Below, piece by piece: positions 29,163 through 36,811 of a DNA stretch of 64,000 nt. This DNA comes from a virus: positions 1 to 64,000 of IMG/VR virus record IMGVR_UViG_3300049259_000177. One strand, given 5' to 3'. The first letter of the stretch is position 1, and each line of letters starts with the position of its first letter. Both the position numbers and the translations under genes were made by a program. The notes under the pieces are model-generated. The model was not told the origin of the DNA. It did not search any database and saw only the letters and a list, made by a program, of their open reading frames with translations.

Positions 29163-29602
29163 GCGGCTCGCCATTCTTCGAGTAGGCGTCGGCCCTTCGA
29201 GGAGTTGCAGGGTTGGCACGCCAGCACGAGGTTGTCTGCTCCATTGCCGCCGCCTCGGCTGCGCGGCACGACGTGATCGACGGTGTGCGCCCAGATCGGT
29301 AGCGGGGCGGCACAGTAAGCGCATCCAAAGCCGTCCCGCAAGCCAAGAGTCACGTACCGGCGCACCTTGACCGGGAGGTTCTTCGGTCCCGGCCACTCCG
29401 AGCCCTTGGCGATCTGCTTCAACGTGAAGGTGAGGCCGACACCCTCAGCAAGCGCCAGCATCTCCCGCACGTACTCCACGTCCAGTGCGGCGGAGCAGTA
29501 CCCACACGACCGACAACAGCCATGTGGATCAGCCTCGCTCCGAGGCCGCGTCAAGTCGACGGCGACCCACTCATCGGGCGGGGCTGACAGCGCGATGCTC
29601 AC
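29159..29602 (-). CDS. HNH endonuclease, 147 aa
   Basis: GTG start (MSIALSAPPDEWVAVDLTRP). Classical HNH core in the C-terminal half: CAYCAAPL, HTVDHVVPRSRGGG, NGADNLVLACQPCNSSKGRR, with the catalytic His-Asn-His-type residues and two CxxC zinc pairs. An extra cysteine cluster (CCRSCGYCS) is near the N-terminus. Lies between the initiator and a gene of unknown role, so it could act in replication, recombination or packaging. Confidence 0.85.
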   Translation of the reverse strand: MSIALSAPPDEWVAVDLTRPRSEADPHGCCRSCGYCSAALDVEYVREMLALAEGVGLTFTLKQIAKGSEWPGPKNLPVKVRRYVTLGLRDGFGCAYCAAPLPIWAHTVDHVVPRSRGGGNGADNLVLACQPCNSSKGRRLLEEWRAA

Positions 29603-30090
29603 CGGGGCTCCGCCTCCTCCTGGGCCGCCTTGGCGATGCGGTGCAGTAGATCGCGGGCGGCGCGCAGTTCGTCGGCCTGCTGGGCGACACGGAACCCCGG
29701 TCCGTCCCCGAGCCGCTTGGTGGCAGCAGTGAACGCGACGTCGACATCGGTCGGCGAACTGAGCAGCGATCGCCAGCCTTCCGTGACCTGGGTGTAGCGC
29801 GGATGGTCAGACTGCTCCGCGAGCCACTGGGCGGTCTGCTCGGCCGACTCCTCCTGCTTGACGTGCTGGTCGCGGGTGAGCGCTCGGGCCTGGTCGACGG
29901 CCGCGACGAGGGCGACGTCGGCCCGCGCCAGAGCAACGTCGTACTCCCCGCCGAGTTCCCCGCCGAGCACATCGACCACGAGCCCCTTCGGGCAACCGGT
30001 CACCGCCTCGATCACCGCCTCGGTGATGCCGATGCAGCCAAGCAGCCGGACGACCCGGGCAACATCGGCAGAGACCGGGCCGTCGTTCAC
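29599..30090 (-). CDS. Hypothetical helical protein, 163 aa
   Basis: GTG start (MNDGPVSADVARVVRLLGCI). Starts with a helix-turn-like segment (GITEAVIEAVTGCPKGLVVD) and continues as a long charged helix (ALTRDQHVKQEESAEQTAQW). May be an accessory replication factor by position. No family recognised. Confidence 0.7.
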   Translation of the reverse strand: MNDGPVSADVARVVRLLGCIGITEAVIEAVTGCPKGLVVDVLGGELGGEYDVALARADVALVAAVDQARALTRDQHVKQEESAEQTAQWLAEQSDHPRYTQVTEGWRSLLSSPTDVDVAFTAATKRLGDGPGFRVAQQADELRAARDLLHRIAKAAQEEAEPR

Positions 30091-30449
30091 AACGCGACGC
30101 CGACGTCACCGGCTTCGACGGCGCGTTCGAGATCCCCTCGCATCTTGCGGCGCTGCCGCGCGGACGCGGCCCCCCACACGCCTTCCGGGGTGCGGGTCGT
30201 CTGCGAGTAGGCGAGACACTCGTCGGCGACCGAGCAGCGCTGGCACAGCCGTTTGGCGGCAGTGGCCTTGCGGTGCTTCGGCGGGAAGAACGCGTCTGGG
30301 TCGATGCCATCGACACACAGGGCGTCGTCCATCCAGTCGGTGTTTCCGGCGTCGGCTGGGAACAGTAGCGACCAGTCGAAATCGTCCGGCAACTGTAGTG
30401 GCGTGCTCGCCACCTCCGGTACGAACTCGGTCTCGGCTTCGATCGTCAC
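30087..30449 (-). CDS. whiB: WhiB-family transcription factor, 120 aa
   Basis: Four conserved cysteines (C45, C69, C72, C78) in the WhiB order C...CxxC...C (ALCVDGIDPDAFFPP, LCQRCSVADEC), followed by the G-[VI]-W-G turn (EGVWGAAS) and a basic tail (RQRRKMRG). WhiB proteins are actinobacterial iron-sulfur proteins that bind the main sigma factor and change promoter choice. The phage copy may redirect host RNA polymerase to the promoters described here. GTG start at the 4-bp overlap. Confidence 0.92.
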   Translation of the reverse strand: MTIEAETEFVPEVASTPLQLPDDFDWSLLFPADAGNTDWMDDALCVDGIDPDAFFPPKHRKATAAKRLCQRCSVADECLAYSQTTRTPEGVWGAASARQRRKMRGDLERAVEAGDVGVAL

Positions 30450-31840
30450 GCGGTCACCGCCTGCTGGTCGTCGGGGGTTGCTAGCGGCACCACGGCGTCA
30501 GGGGCGCTGGCGAGCACTTCCTCGGGGGTCGGGGGCTTGGGCTTGCCGGGCCGCTTCGCGGCGCGGACCGGCTTGACCGAGGTCCACTTGTCTCGGCGCT
30601 TCGGCGGGTCCGGCAAGGCGGCAAGTCGTGGCCGCGCGTCGTCGGGCTCGTCGAACAAGCCCTCCAATTGGGCAACGCGTTTCTTCGGGTCCGGCATCCA
30701 CCGTCCGCTCTCGCCGACCTCGAACGCGCCGTAGGTGTCCGGCGGCACGCCATCGAGCAGCGCGAGCCCCTCTTTCTCCTGCCTCTCGGCGGCGGACTTG
30801 CGCTGCTTGGCGTCGTACGTCGCGGCGGCGAAGTATTCGACCTCGACCGGGTCGACGTCTTCACCGAGCACCGTCAACGACTCCGGTGAGCGGCCGAGCG
30901 CCTTCGCTTTCGGAATGTTCCAGCAGTGACTACGAGCAAAACAGCCCCGGCAGATGCCGTCGGTGCTCGGCCCGGAGCGGGTGCGCGGCAGGTGACCACC
31001 GGCGTCGAGTGTCGCGGCATAGCCGAGCAGCCGATCGAGGGCCTGCTGTGCACGCTCCTCGTCGTAGGGCCGGGCGAAGACCTCGTCGTGGCCGTTCTCG
31101 CGCTTGATGTAGACGAGCCGCACGGTGTGCACCGGGAAGCCCATGCGGATCATCGCCAGCGCGTAGATGTAGACCTGCTCCCACGTCTCCTCGTCGGGCC
31201 CCTCGTCGCCGAGATGGTCCCACTTCCAGTTGCCTGCCGTCTTCCCGTCATCGAGGGTCATCGTGACCGGGTCGTAGCGGTCGAGCCGGGTGTTCTTCGA
31301 GTCCAGTCCCGGCACTTGCACGACGTACTCGTGCAGACGCCACGGGTAGAGCACCTCGGAGACGTTCACCCAGTCGCGGTGGACCATCGCGCCGATGCGC
31401 GCGGGTCGCTTGTCTTCCGGGTCCGGCTTGAAACCCTCCGGTGGTCGCTCGCGGTACTCGATCGCCTTGGGGCAGTTCGCTGTGTCCGACGGCCCGATGC
31501 CGAGAGTGCCTTCGGCGCGCGGGGTGCGCTTGGCGCGCTCGCGCCGCTCGAACTCCCGCAGTTCGTCGCCGAAGGTCATCTCCGATGCGTTGAGGGCTTT
31601 CTCGACGAGCACGTCGACGACGTCGCGCCGGTAGCGAGCACAGCCGGTGCGGGGGCACTTGCCGGATCGACTGGTACCGGTGTGCTCCCAGCGTGGCGCA
31701 CTACAGACACACGGTTCGGGCGCCGGGCCCATCGGAGTGTCCGAGTCGGTGAGCCGGGCGAGCACGCGCTCGCGCGCCTGCTCGATCGGTAGTCGGCGTA
31801 GCCTTGGTGGCAACACCGGTTGCTCGACAATGGTGGTCAC
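30446..31840 (-). CDS. Cas4/RecB-like PD-(D/E)XK exonuclease, 464 aa
   Basis: Recognised by the order: early Cys (NCPKAIEYRERP), a His in IGAMVHRDW, an active-site DxxxxK-like strand (VTMTLDDGKTAGNWKWDHLG), the EQVYIYALAM (QxxxY) helix and a late CRGCFARSHCW cluster that would hold an iron-sulfur centre. This is the Cas4/RecB nuclease common next to RecT in actinophages. It would make 3' single-stranded ends for annealing. Here RecT is 10 kb away. N-terminal CVCS and CARY cysteines are extra. GTG start with AGGAGG; C-terminal 100 residues are a basic Pro-rich tail. Confidence 0.8.
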   Translation of the reverse strand: MTTIVEQPVLPPRLRRLPIEQARERVLARLTDSDTPMGPAPEPCVCSAPRWEHTGTSRSGKCPRTGCARYRRDVVDVLVEKALNASEMTFGDELREFERRERAKRTPRAEGTLGIGPSDTANCPKAIEYRERPPEGFKPDPEDKRPARIGAMVHRDWVNVSEVLYPWRLHEYVVQVPGLDSKNTRLDRYDPVTMTLDDGKTAGNWKWDHLGDEGPDEETWEQVYIYALAMIRMGFPVHTVRLVYIKRENGHDEVFARPYDEERAQQALDRLLGYAATLDAGGHLPRTRSGPSTDGICRGCFARSHCWNIPKAKALGRSPESLTVLGEDVDPVEVEYFAAATYDAKQRKSAAERQEKEGLALLDGVPPDTYGAFEVGESGRWMPDPKKRVAQLEGLFDEPDDARPRLAALPDPPKRRDKWTSVKPVRAAKRPGKPKPPTPEEVLASAPDAVVPLATPDDQQAVTA

Positions 31841-31857
31841 GTCGATCCTCCTGACTT

Positions 31858-31937
31858 GCCGGGGTTCGCTCTCCCCGGCGGGGGTGGCGGCTGAGGTCGA
31901 GACGCGGGACGCTACGCCTCGGCCTCACTAACGTCGC
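31858..31937 (-). promoter_or_regulatory. Class II promoter with hairpin leader for the exonuclease operon
   Basis: Minus strand GCGACGTTA (31929-31937), 14 bp, TAGCGT (31909-31914). The leader then folds at 31858-31879 into a perfect 7-bp stem (GCCGGGG/CCCCGGC) around AGAGCGAA, followed by AGGAGG and the GTG at 31840. It combines the second promoter class with the leader hairpin of the first. Confidence 0.65.
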
Positions 31938-31946
31938 GTCGAGCGG

Positions 31947-31955
31947 CGCTAAGTG
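31947..31955 (+). promoter_or_regulatory. Reverse-oriented operator variant
   Basis: CGCTAAGTG followed by GGTGTGCT on the plus strand, one mismatch from CGCTAAGCG. It lies just upstream of the exonuclease promoter, in the opposite direction, without a good -10 box. A protein bound here could affect both divergent units. Confidence 0.5.
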
Positions 31956-32000
31956 GGTGTGCTTTCACAGTAGGGGAACCTAGCGCACCCCGCCGACAGA

Positions 32001-32049
32001 AACCGACAACCCGTTACGGGTTGTCGGTTCGGCGTGTCGGGTGTACGGT
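32001..32049 (+). promoter_or_regulatory. Promoter with 29-bp perfect palindrome
   Basis: TTGTCG (32021-32026), 17 bp, TACGGT (32044-32049) drives the plus genes at 32104. The -35 box sits in the right arm of a perfect 29-bp palindrome (32001-32029; left arm AACCGACAACCCGT, central T). A dimeric regulator bound there would block the -35 box. The -10 region GGGTGTACGGT is identical to the class I unit at 39.3 kb, but CGCTAAGCG is absent. Confidence 0.75.
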
Positions 32050-32103
32050 CTCAGCACCTTGTCGGGCACCGGCCCGGCCACCACGAGCAAGAGGAGTGTC
32101 GTC

Positions 32104-32706
32104 ATGCACACCGTCAAGGCACGCCCGATCACCGTCGCCGACGTCGAGGTCGGCCGCAAGATCCTCCACGCACACGGCGTCGGCTACGTCGACGCGGAGG
32201 TTGTCAACGTCCGTACCAAAGAGCGCGTCCGCCGTGAGGGTGGCGACCGGGGCCCTGTCGTCGAGACCGGAACCGAGACCCACTTCGGCATCCGCAGCGC
32301 CACCGGCTACGAGACGGGCGGTGCGTTCTATCCGGCGTTCCTGCCGCCGCAGTCCCGTGGCTCGGACCCTGGTCTGTCCTTCCTTGTTCCCGACGAGGAC
32401 GGCGAGATCGAGGCGCCGGTGCTCGACTACATCGGCTGCGTCACCCGAGGCATCGGACTCAACGTGTTCATCCGTGACGAGACCGACCCGGAGGTCGCCG
32501 CTAAGCGGGTGCGCGAAGCGCTCGGCGATGCCGGACTGGAAGTCATCGGCGACGCCGTGACCTGCGTACCCGTCACCGAGCAACGTGTCGTTATCTACGA
32601 CATCGGCAACGACAGCCCTCGGGGCGTCTGCTTCGAGCACGAGTCGTCGACGATCTCCAAGCGCAGTGCGTACCGCACCGACTACCTGCCCGTCGGGGCT
32701 CAGTGA
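32104..32706 (+). CDS. Hypothetical protein, 200 aa
   Basis: Begins MHTVKARPITVADVEVGRKI with GAGGAG upstream. First gene behind the palindromic promoter. Mixed alpha/beta, with FIRDETDPEVAAKRVREALG near residue 130 and a beta-rich C-terminus. Contains an intragenic operator copy. No family recognised. Confidence 0.75.
   Translation: MHTVKARPITVADVEVGRKILHAHGVGYVDAEVVNVRTKERVRREGGDRGPVVETGTETHFGIRSATGYETGGAFYPAFLPPQSRGSDPGLSFLVPDEDGEIEAPVLDYIGCVTRGIGLNVFIRDETDPEVAAKRVREALGDAGLEVIGDAVTCVPVTEQRVVIYDIGNDSPRGVCFEHESSTISKRSAYRTDYLPVGAQ
32499..32507 (+). promoter_or_regulatory. Intragenic operator copy
   Basis: CGCTAAGCG followed by GGTG (13 bases identical to the class I operator) inside the 200-aa gene, in the direction of transcription, with neither -35 nor -10 boxes around it. 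It encodes part of Ala-Ala-Lys-Arg-Val. Comparable to intragenic stoperators of cluster A mycobacteriophages, which block elongation when bound by the repressor. Confidence 0.5.
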
Positions 32707-33086
32707 CCGAGGGCGAACGCGAGGGCTGGCCGAAAGGCTGGCCCTCGCCGGTGCTGGACCCGACGATGCACCCCCGAGTCATGGAGATCTGCGACCCGGA
32801 CACCTCGGAGGTGCTCGGCGGCGCGGTTTTCGGTGAGGACGACGAGTACGTCATCGTGAACCCGGCGACGCTTGCGACGCTGCGTGACTTCCCCACCTGC
32901 CATGTCGCCAGCGGGCCGCCACAGATGCCGCCCTGGCGGGTCGAAACGCCGGTCTACGCGGCGCTGGTCGACACGCTCGGCATCGAGCCCGTCGGCGTAG
33001 CCGCACGGCAGTGGACCGACGTGATCGCGAACGCGGTCTGGCACGACACCGGCGTGTCCTGGGATCGGCTTGCACTCTCACGCTAA
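32703..33086 (+). CDS. Hypothetical protein, 127 aa
   Basis: GTG start (MTEGEREGWPKGWPSPVLDP). Alpha/beta (CDPDTSEVLGGAVFGEDDEY, VIVNPATLATLRDF). The stop codon lies inside the operator of the next promoter (Arg-stop, CGCTAA). Function unknown. Confidence 0.7.
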   Translation: MTEGEREGWPKGWPSPVLDPTMHPRVMEICDPDTSEVLGGAVFGEDDEYVIVNPATLATLRDFPTCHVASGPPQMPPWRVETPVYAALVDTLGIEPVGVAARQWTDVIANAVWHDTGVSWDRLALSR

Positions 33087-33124
33087 GCGGGTGTACGATG
33101 AGCCGACGCGGGAGAGCGACCCGC
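33070..33124 (+). promoter_or_regulatory. Class I promoter-operator with hairpin leader
   Basis: TTGCAC (33070-33075), 18-bp spacer with CGCTAAGCG (33081-33089), TACGAT (33094-33099). The leader hairpin at 33108-33124 (GCGGG/CCCGC, loop AGAGCGA) is followed by GACAGGAG. The best consensus copy of the set. Confidence 0.9.
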
Positions 33125-33142
33125 CGGACAGGAGACAGGGCA

Positions 33143-34111
33143 ATGATCGAGAACCTCGCCACCGCAACACCTTCCGAGATCGACACCGTGCTTGCCGACC
33201 TCTACGACAAGGCGTGGGCGCTGGGCATGGAGTGCTCGCGCCGTGTCGACGCCGTGTTCTACGAGGCCGGTGCAAAGCGGGTCAGCCGCAGCGCCCGCCA
33301 CCGCGACTGGAACATGACGCTCGACGAGGCGACGGCCGTCGTCGAGGCCAGGGCCAGCGAGGGCAACGAGAAGTCCTGGGAGCGCGCAGGCGCACAGCAC
33401 GTGCTCGACGCTCTCGCCGACGCCCGCAAGGCCTCCGCTGCCAACCGTGACGAGCAGGCCCCCCTGCACGCCGAGTTCACCCGGCGTGGCGGCTGGACCC
33501 GCGCGTTCCTCGTCGTCACTCAGGGCACCGGCCATGTTCATTCGTCGATGCACTGCTCGACCTGCTTCGACACGACCCAGTTCGCCTGGCTCCCCGAGTT
33601 GTCCGGCAGCGACGAGACCGCCATCGTGGCCGCCGCCGGTCAGGACGCCTGCACCGTCTGCTACCCGAGTGCGCCGGTCGACACCGCAGGCCCGCGCAGC
33701 ATCTACTCGAAGGGCGAGCGCAAGACGGCCGAGGAGCGCGCGACCTGGCAGGCCGAACTCGCCGAGAAGCGCGCCGTGCGGGAAGCCAAGGCGATCTATG
33801 ACGTGGACGGCTCGACGCTCCGCGACGGCCACGGCTTCGAGATCAAGACCGAGCGCACCGCGCAGACCGTCTATGTCAACGCCGCCGCCGATGCCATCCG
33901 CTACGCAGCCGAGGCCGAGGGGCCGATCGCCTCGTGGGTTACCCGGGGCCACGACGAGTACCGGGCGCACCTGCGCACGCTGGCAGTCGAGTACGCCGCA
34001 CAGGCCGAGCGCGTCCTGGCCGCCCTTGCCGCCAAGCGGGCCACGACGGTCGAGGAGCAGCGCGAGGCGCTGGCCCGCAAGGTTTCCGCCAAGGTCAAGC
34101 AGAACGCCTGA
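33143..34111 (+). CDS. Large helical hypothetical protein, 322 aa
   Basis: Begins MIENLATATPSEIDTVLADL with GACAGGAG upstream. N-terminal helical part (LADLYDKAWALGMECSRRVD), a cysteine set in the middle (HCSTCFDTTQ, CTVCYP) and a long C-terminal helix rich in Ala/Arg/Glu (LAVEYAAQAERVLAALAAKR). The two CxxC pairs likely bind zinc. A single gene between a class I promoter and a strong terminator, so it is probably highly expressed. Function not known. Confidence 0.8.
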   Translation: MIENLATATPSEIDTVLADLYDKAWALGMECSRRVDAVFYEAGAKRVSRSARHRDWNMTLDEATAVVEARASEGNEKSWERAGAQHVLDALADARKASAANRDEQAPLHAEFTRRGGWTRAFLVVTQGTGHVHSSMHCSTCFDTTQFAWLPELSGSDETAIVAAAGQDACTVCYPSAPVDTAGPRSIYSKGERKTAEERATWQAELAEKRAVREAKAIYDVDGSTLRDGHGFEIKTERTAQTVYVNAAADAIRYAAEAEGPIASWVTRGHDEYRAHLRTLAVEYAAQAERVLAALAAKRATTVEEQREALARKVSAKVKQNA

Positions 34112-34123
34112 GCGCAAACCACT

Positions 34124-34158
34124 AAGGGCCCTGGGCAAGTCGCCCGGGGCCCTTTCTT
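34124..34158. terminator. Strong bidirectional terminator
   Basis: AAGGGCCC/GGGCCCTT arms and an inner GGGC/GCCC pair (34124-34154) around AAGTC, followed by TTTCTT on the plus strand and preceded by AAG with an A-tract complement on the minus strand. It separates convergent genes ending at 34111 and 34157. Confidence 0.85.
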
Positions 34159-34426
34159 ACTGTCCGGGCTCGTTGAGAGCCTCGATGTGCGCCTTGAACT
34201 CGGCGTCACTGCGTTTCTTGATCGCGGCAGGACCCTTGCTCTTGTTCTTGACGTCGATGAAATTCCGGCCCATCTGCATCGGGGTGTCGGCGTCGATAAG
34301 CATGACGGGGTCCCCCTTACCTGCCCGAGCGCTGACCTGCCCGATGGCGTCCTGCTCGGTCTCGCCGTACACCTCGCAGATGTGGATGATCTCGCCGCTG
34401 CCCGGGTCGTACTCGATGTACTTCAT
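34157..34426 (-). CDS. Hypothetical protein at the end of the fibre module, 89 aa
   Basis: Begins MKYIEYDPGSGEIIHICEVY. Beta-rich N-terminus and a basic Lys-rich C-terminal half. Its small size and place at the end of a tail-fibre operon fit an accessory or chaperone role for the fibre. Overlaps the upstream gene by 4 bp. Confidence 0.65.
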   Translation of the reverse strand: MKYIEYDPGSGEIIHICEVYGETEQDAIGQVSARAGKGDPVMLIDADTPMQMGRNFIDVKNKSKGPAAIKKRSDAEFKAHIEALNEPGQ

Positions 34427-34764
34427 ACGTACTCCACCACTTCGTAGGAGATGGCGACGCCGCCCGAGTTGTTGACGTTGTTGAACCACGACAACGTGTT
34501 AGCGCTCGCGAGTTGCAGGTATCCCGCCACGGCGCCGCTCGCGCTGCTGTTGATCGCCGCGATGTTGATGAACGCCGACAGTAGGTTCACCTCCGCCTTT
34601 GCGGGGTTCACACTGGTCGGCAGGATGATCGTGGAGGTCAGGCCCGCCGACGTGGACTGGGGCTGGGCGACGCCCCGGATAACCTGCCTGATGACGGAGG
34701 TGCCCGCCGCGCTCGCGGCGCTACCGGCCGACAGTTTCGTGCTGCCAATCGTTTGCAGCGGCAT
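34423..34764 (-). CDS. Hypothetical fibre-module protein, 113 aa
   Basis: Begins MPLQTIGSTKLSAGSAASAA. Low-complexity Ser/Ala N-terminus, then beta-rich (STIILPTSVNPAKAEVNLLS, AGYLQLASANTLSWFNNVNN). Composition typical of small virion-associated fibre components. TGATG overlap with the preceding gene. Confidence 0.65.
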   Translation of the reverse strand: MPLQTIGSTKLSAGSAASAAGTSVIRQVIRGVAQPQSTSAGLTSTIILPTSVNPAKAEVNLLSAFINIAAINSSASGAVAGYLQLASANTLSWFNNVNNSGGVAISYEVVEYV

Positions 34765-35738
34765 CAGGTCGTCACCACTCCCGATGCGTTCAGCGTGCAG
34801 CCCGGTCCGTTCGCCGACGCGGCGAGCACCTCGTTTGCGGCCATCGGCTGGCGCAGTTGGTACTGGCTGGTCGACTTGGCCGGAACGACCAGTCCGGGCA
34901 CGAGGATCGAGCCGCCGTCCTTGACGCGGAACGTGTGCTCGTACAGGTCGTCGTTGACCATCTCGATCTCGGTGATGGTGGTCGACACTCCGGCGCCACC
35001 GGAGGTATAGAGCGCCGTCGGCGGCGCCGCTTGCGGCGCCGCCGGGACAAGGAAGTTGGCGTACACGTAACCGGTGCCGACGTTGTTGTAGACCTGTGAC
35101 GCGAGGCTCTGTGTTCCCGCCGTCACCATGCTCCGATAGAAGAGGTACAGGTAGGCGCCAGCCGCCGCCGGGCCGCCGCCGACAAGGGTCCAGCCCGTCG
35201 GCGTGGTCACGGTGGCGGAGTTGCTGACGTGCACCTGCACGGCGGTGCCGAAACTCTTGGCGAACAGGTTGGGCGAGGAGGCAACACTCGTGCCTCCTGT
35301 CACCGTAACCCGGCTGAGCGCATACCAGCCGAGCACCGGGTCGCCGCCGGAGTAGACGGCGTAGACGAGTTGCGCTGAGTTGGTATTCGCGAAGCCGGGG
35401 GTCCACACGAACATCGTCGCCTCGTTGCCGTCGGCGACTTTGTAGTAGATCCACACGCTGCCGACAGCGGCGCTCTGTCCCCCGGGATAGAGCGGCCCAA
35501 TGCGGGTGTAACTCGCGAGCGCGCTGTCATCCTGTGTCGCCCCGGGGATAGATGATGACGAAGCGACGGTGAAGGCCAGGATGACGAAGTCGCCCGGCAG
35601 GATCGTCCCGAGTGTCACACCGTAGGACTGCGCGGAGCCGAGATTGCTGAGCCCGCTGGTACGTAGCGCGGGAGCGACCGGGGCGCTGTCGACGACGGCA
35701 GCGGCGCACAGCCGGGTCGGCGCAGCGGAGGCGACCAT
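34764..35738 (-). CDS. Minor tail (fibre) protein, 324 aa
   Basis: Begins MVASAAPTRLCAAAVVDSAP. Very rich in Gly, Ser, Thr and Val and dominated by predicted beta-strands (GDFVILAFTVASSS, SVWIYYKVADG, AYLYLFYRSMV), as in jelly-roll tail-tip or receptor-binding proteins. No catalytic motif. Immediately follows the stop of the upstream fibre gene. Confidence 0.65.
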   Translation of the reverse strand: MVASAAPTRLCAAAVVDSAPVAPALRTSGLSNLGSAQSYGVTLGTILPGDFVILAFTVASSSSIPGATQDDSALASYTRIGPLYPGGQSAAVGSVWIYYKVADGNEATMFVWTPGFANTNSAQLVYAVYSGGDPVLGWYALSRVTVTGGTSVASSPNLFAKSFGTAVQVHVSNSATVTTPTGWTLVGGGPAAAGAYLYLFYRSMVTAGTQSLASQVYNNVGTGYVYANFLVPAAPQAAPPTALYTSGGAGVSTTITEIEMVNDDLYEHTFRVKDGGSILVPGLVVPAKSTSQYQLRQPMAANEVLAASANGPGCTLNASGVVTT

Positions 35739-36806
35739 CTACCACGCTCCCATGAACGTCATGGTCGCCTCGGCGTAGTACTCGACGTCGGTGACGAAGC
35801 GCTGCCACACACCGCCAGGCACCCCCGCGTCAGTACCGTCGCCACCCTCGAAGTGCCGGTACCACAGGGTGCCGGGGTTGGTGCCGGTCATGTGCTCGGC
35901 GATTTGGAACCCGTAGTTGTTGTTCTTGTTCTGATGACGCACTTGAAGCACGAGCCACCAGTCCGGCTGGTTATCGCCGAGCGGCGTGTGCTGCACGTTG
36001 CCCGACCCGTTGTAGAACCCGCTCATCCGATTCTGCAACGTGTTCATGTCGGGGTTGCCGCCAGCGTTCGACGGAAGCGAGGCGGTCAGGTTTGGCTGAT
36101 TGATGAAGTCCAGCGGGCCGAAGTACTTGTCGTTGGCTCCCCCGACCCGCGACGACATGTCAAGGGCTCCGGCGAGACTGAGCCCGGCACGGGCGAGGCC
36201 GCCCGCGACGCGCGTCTGGCCGGGCGTGAGCGCATCGCCGTTGCAGGTGAACACCGGGGAGTTCGCGATGTCGCCGTTGCGGACCGCGAGGAGCAGCCAG
36301 TTGGACGGCGGCGGCTCCCACGTGCCGGTGTAGGCCGCGATGTAGAAGTTACCGGGGACCGAGTTCTGGACGTCGCCGACGGGCAGCGCGTAGTAGAGCG
36401 CCTCCCACAAGTTGAGTACCACACCCTGCGCGGTCCAGTTCCGGGCGGGGGCGCCGCCGACCACGTTCAGAGGTGTCCCGGCGGCGGGCACCGTGATGTC
36501 GAAGTAGCCGCTCGTAGCCGCGTCGGTGGCGTGCCCGGCGGAGATGACGATGAAGCGCTGCGTCCAACTGAGGCTGTAGTTGACGTCGAGGGAGACGACG
36601 CCACCGCCGGTCACGTTGAACCCGGCCCGCAGTCCGTAGAGCGCGGACGGCGGGGGGGTGCCGAGGACCACCGGGGTGCCGCCAGGCGCGAGGGTGTAGA
36701 CCTGGCCGCCTTTGACGTAGAGCAGGGTGCCCTGACCTGCGGCCGGGGCGGCCGGGTCGGCGGCGTTCTCACCGAGGAGCAGGGCTCCCGAGACGGGTAG
36801 GGCCAC
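35739..36806 (-). CDS. Minor tail (fibre) protein, 355 aa
   Basis: GTG start (VRVALPVSGALLLGENAADP). An N-terminal segment that resembles the beginnings of modular tail fibres (LLYVKGGQVYTLAPGGTPVV) is followed by a beta-rich lectin-like region (FDITVPAAGTPLNVVGGAPA, WLLLAVRNGD) and an Asn/Gln-rich C-terminal domain. Possibly host-surface binding. The start has a weak ribosome-binding site and lies six bases after the preceding stop. Confidence 0.65.
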   Translation of the reverse strand: MALPVSGALLLGENAADPAAPAAGQGTLLYVKGGQVYTLAPGGTPVVLGTPPPSALYGLRAGFNVTGGGVVSLDVNYSLSWTQRFIVISAGHATDAATSGYFDITVPAAGTPLNVVGGAPARNWTAQGVVLNLWEALYYALPVGDVQNSVPGNFYIAAYTGTWEPPPSNWLLLAVRNGDIANSPVFTCNGDALTPGQTRVAGGLARAGLSLAGALDMSSRVGGANDKYFGPLDFINQPNLTASLPSNAGGNPDMNTLQNRMSGFYNGSGNVQHTPLGDNQPDWWLVLQVRHQNKNNNYGFQIAEHMTGTNPGTLWYRHFEGGDGTDAGVPGGVWQRFVTDVEYYAEATMTFMGAW

Positions 36807-36811
36807 CCTGA

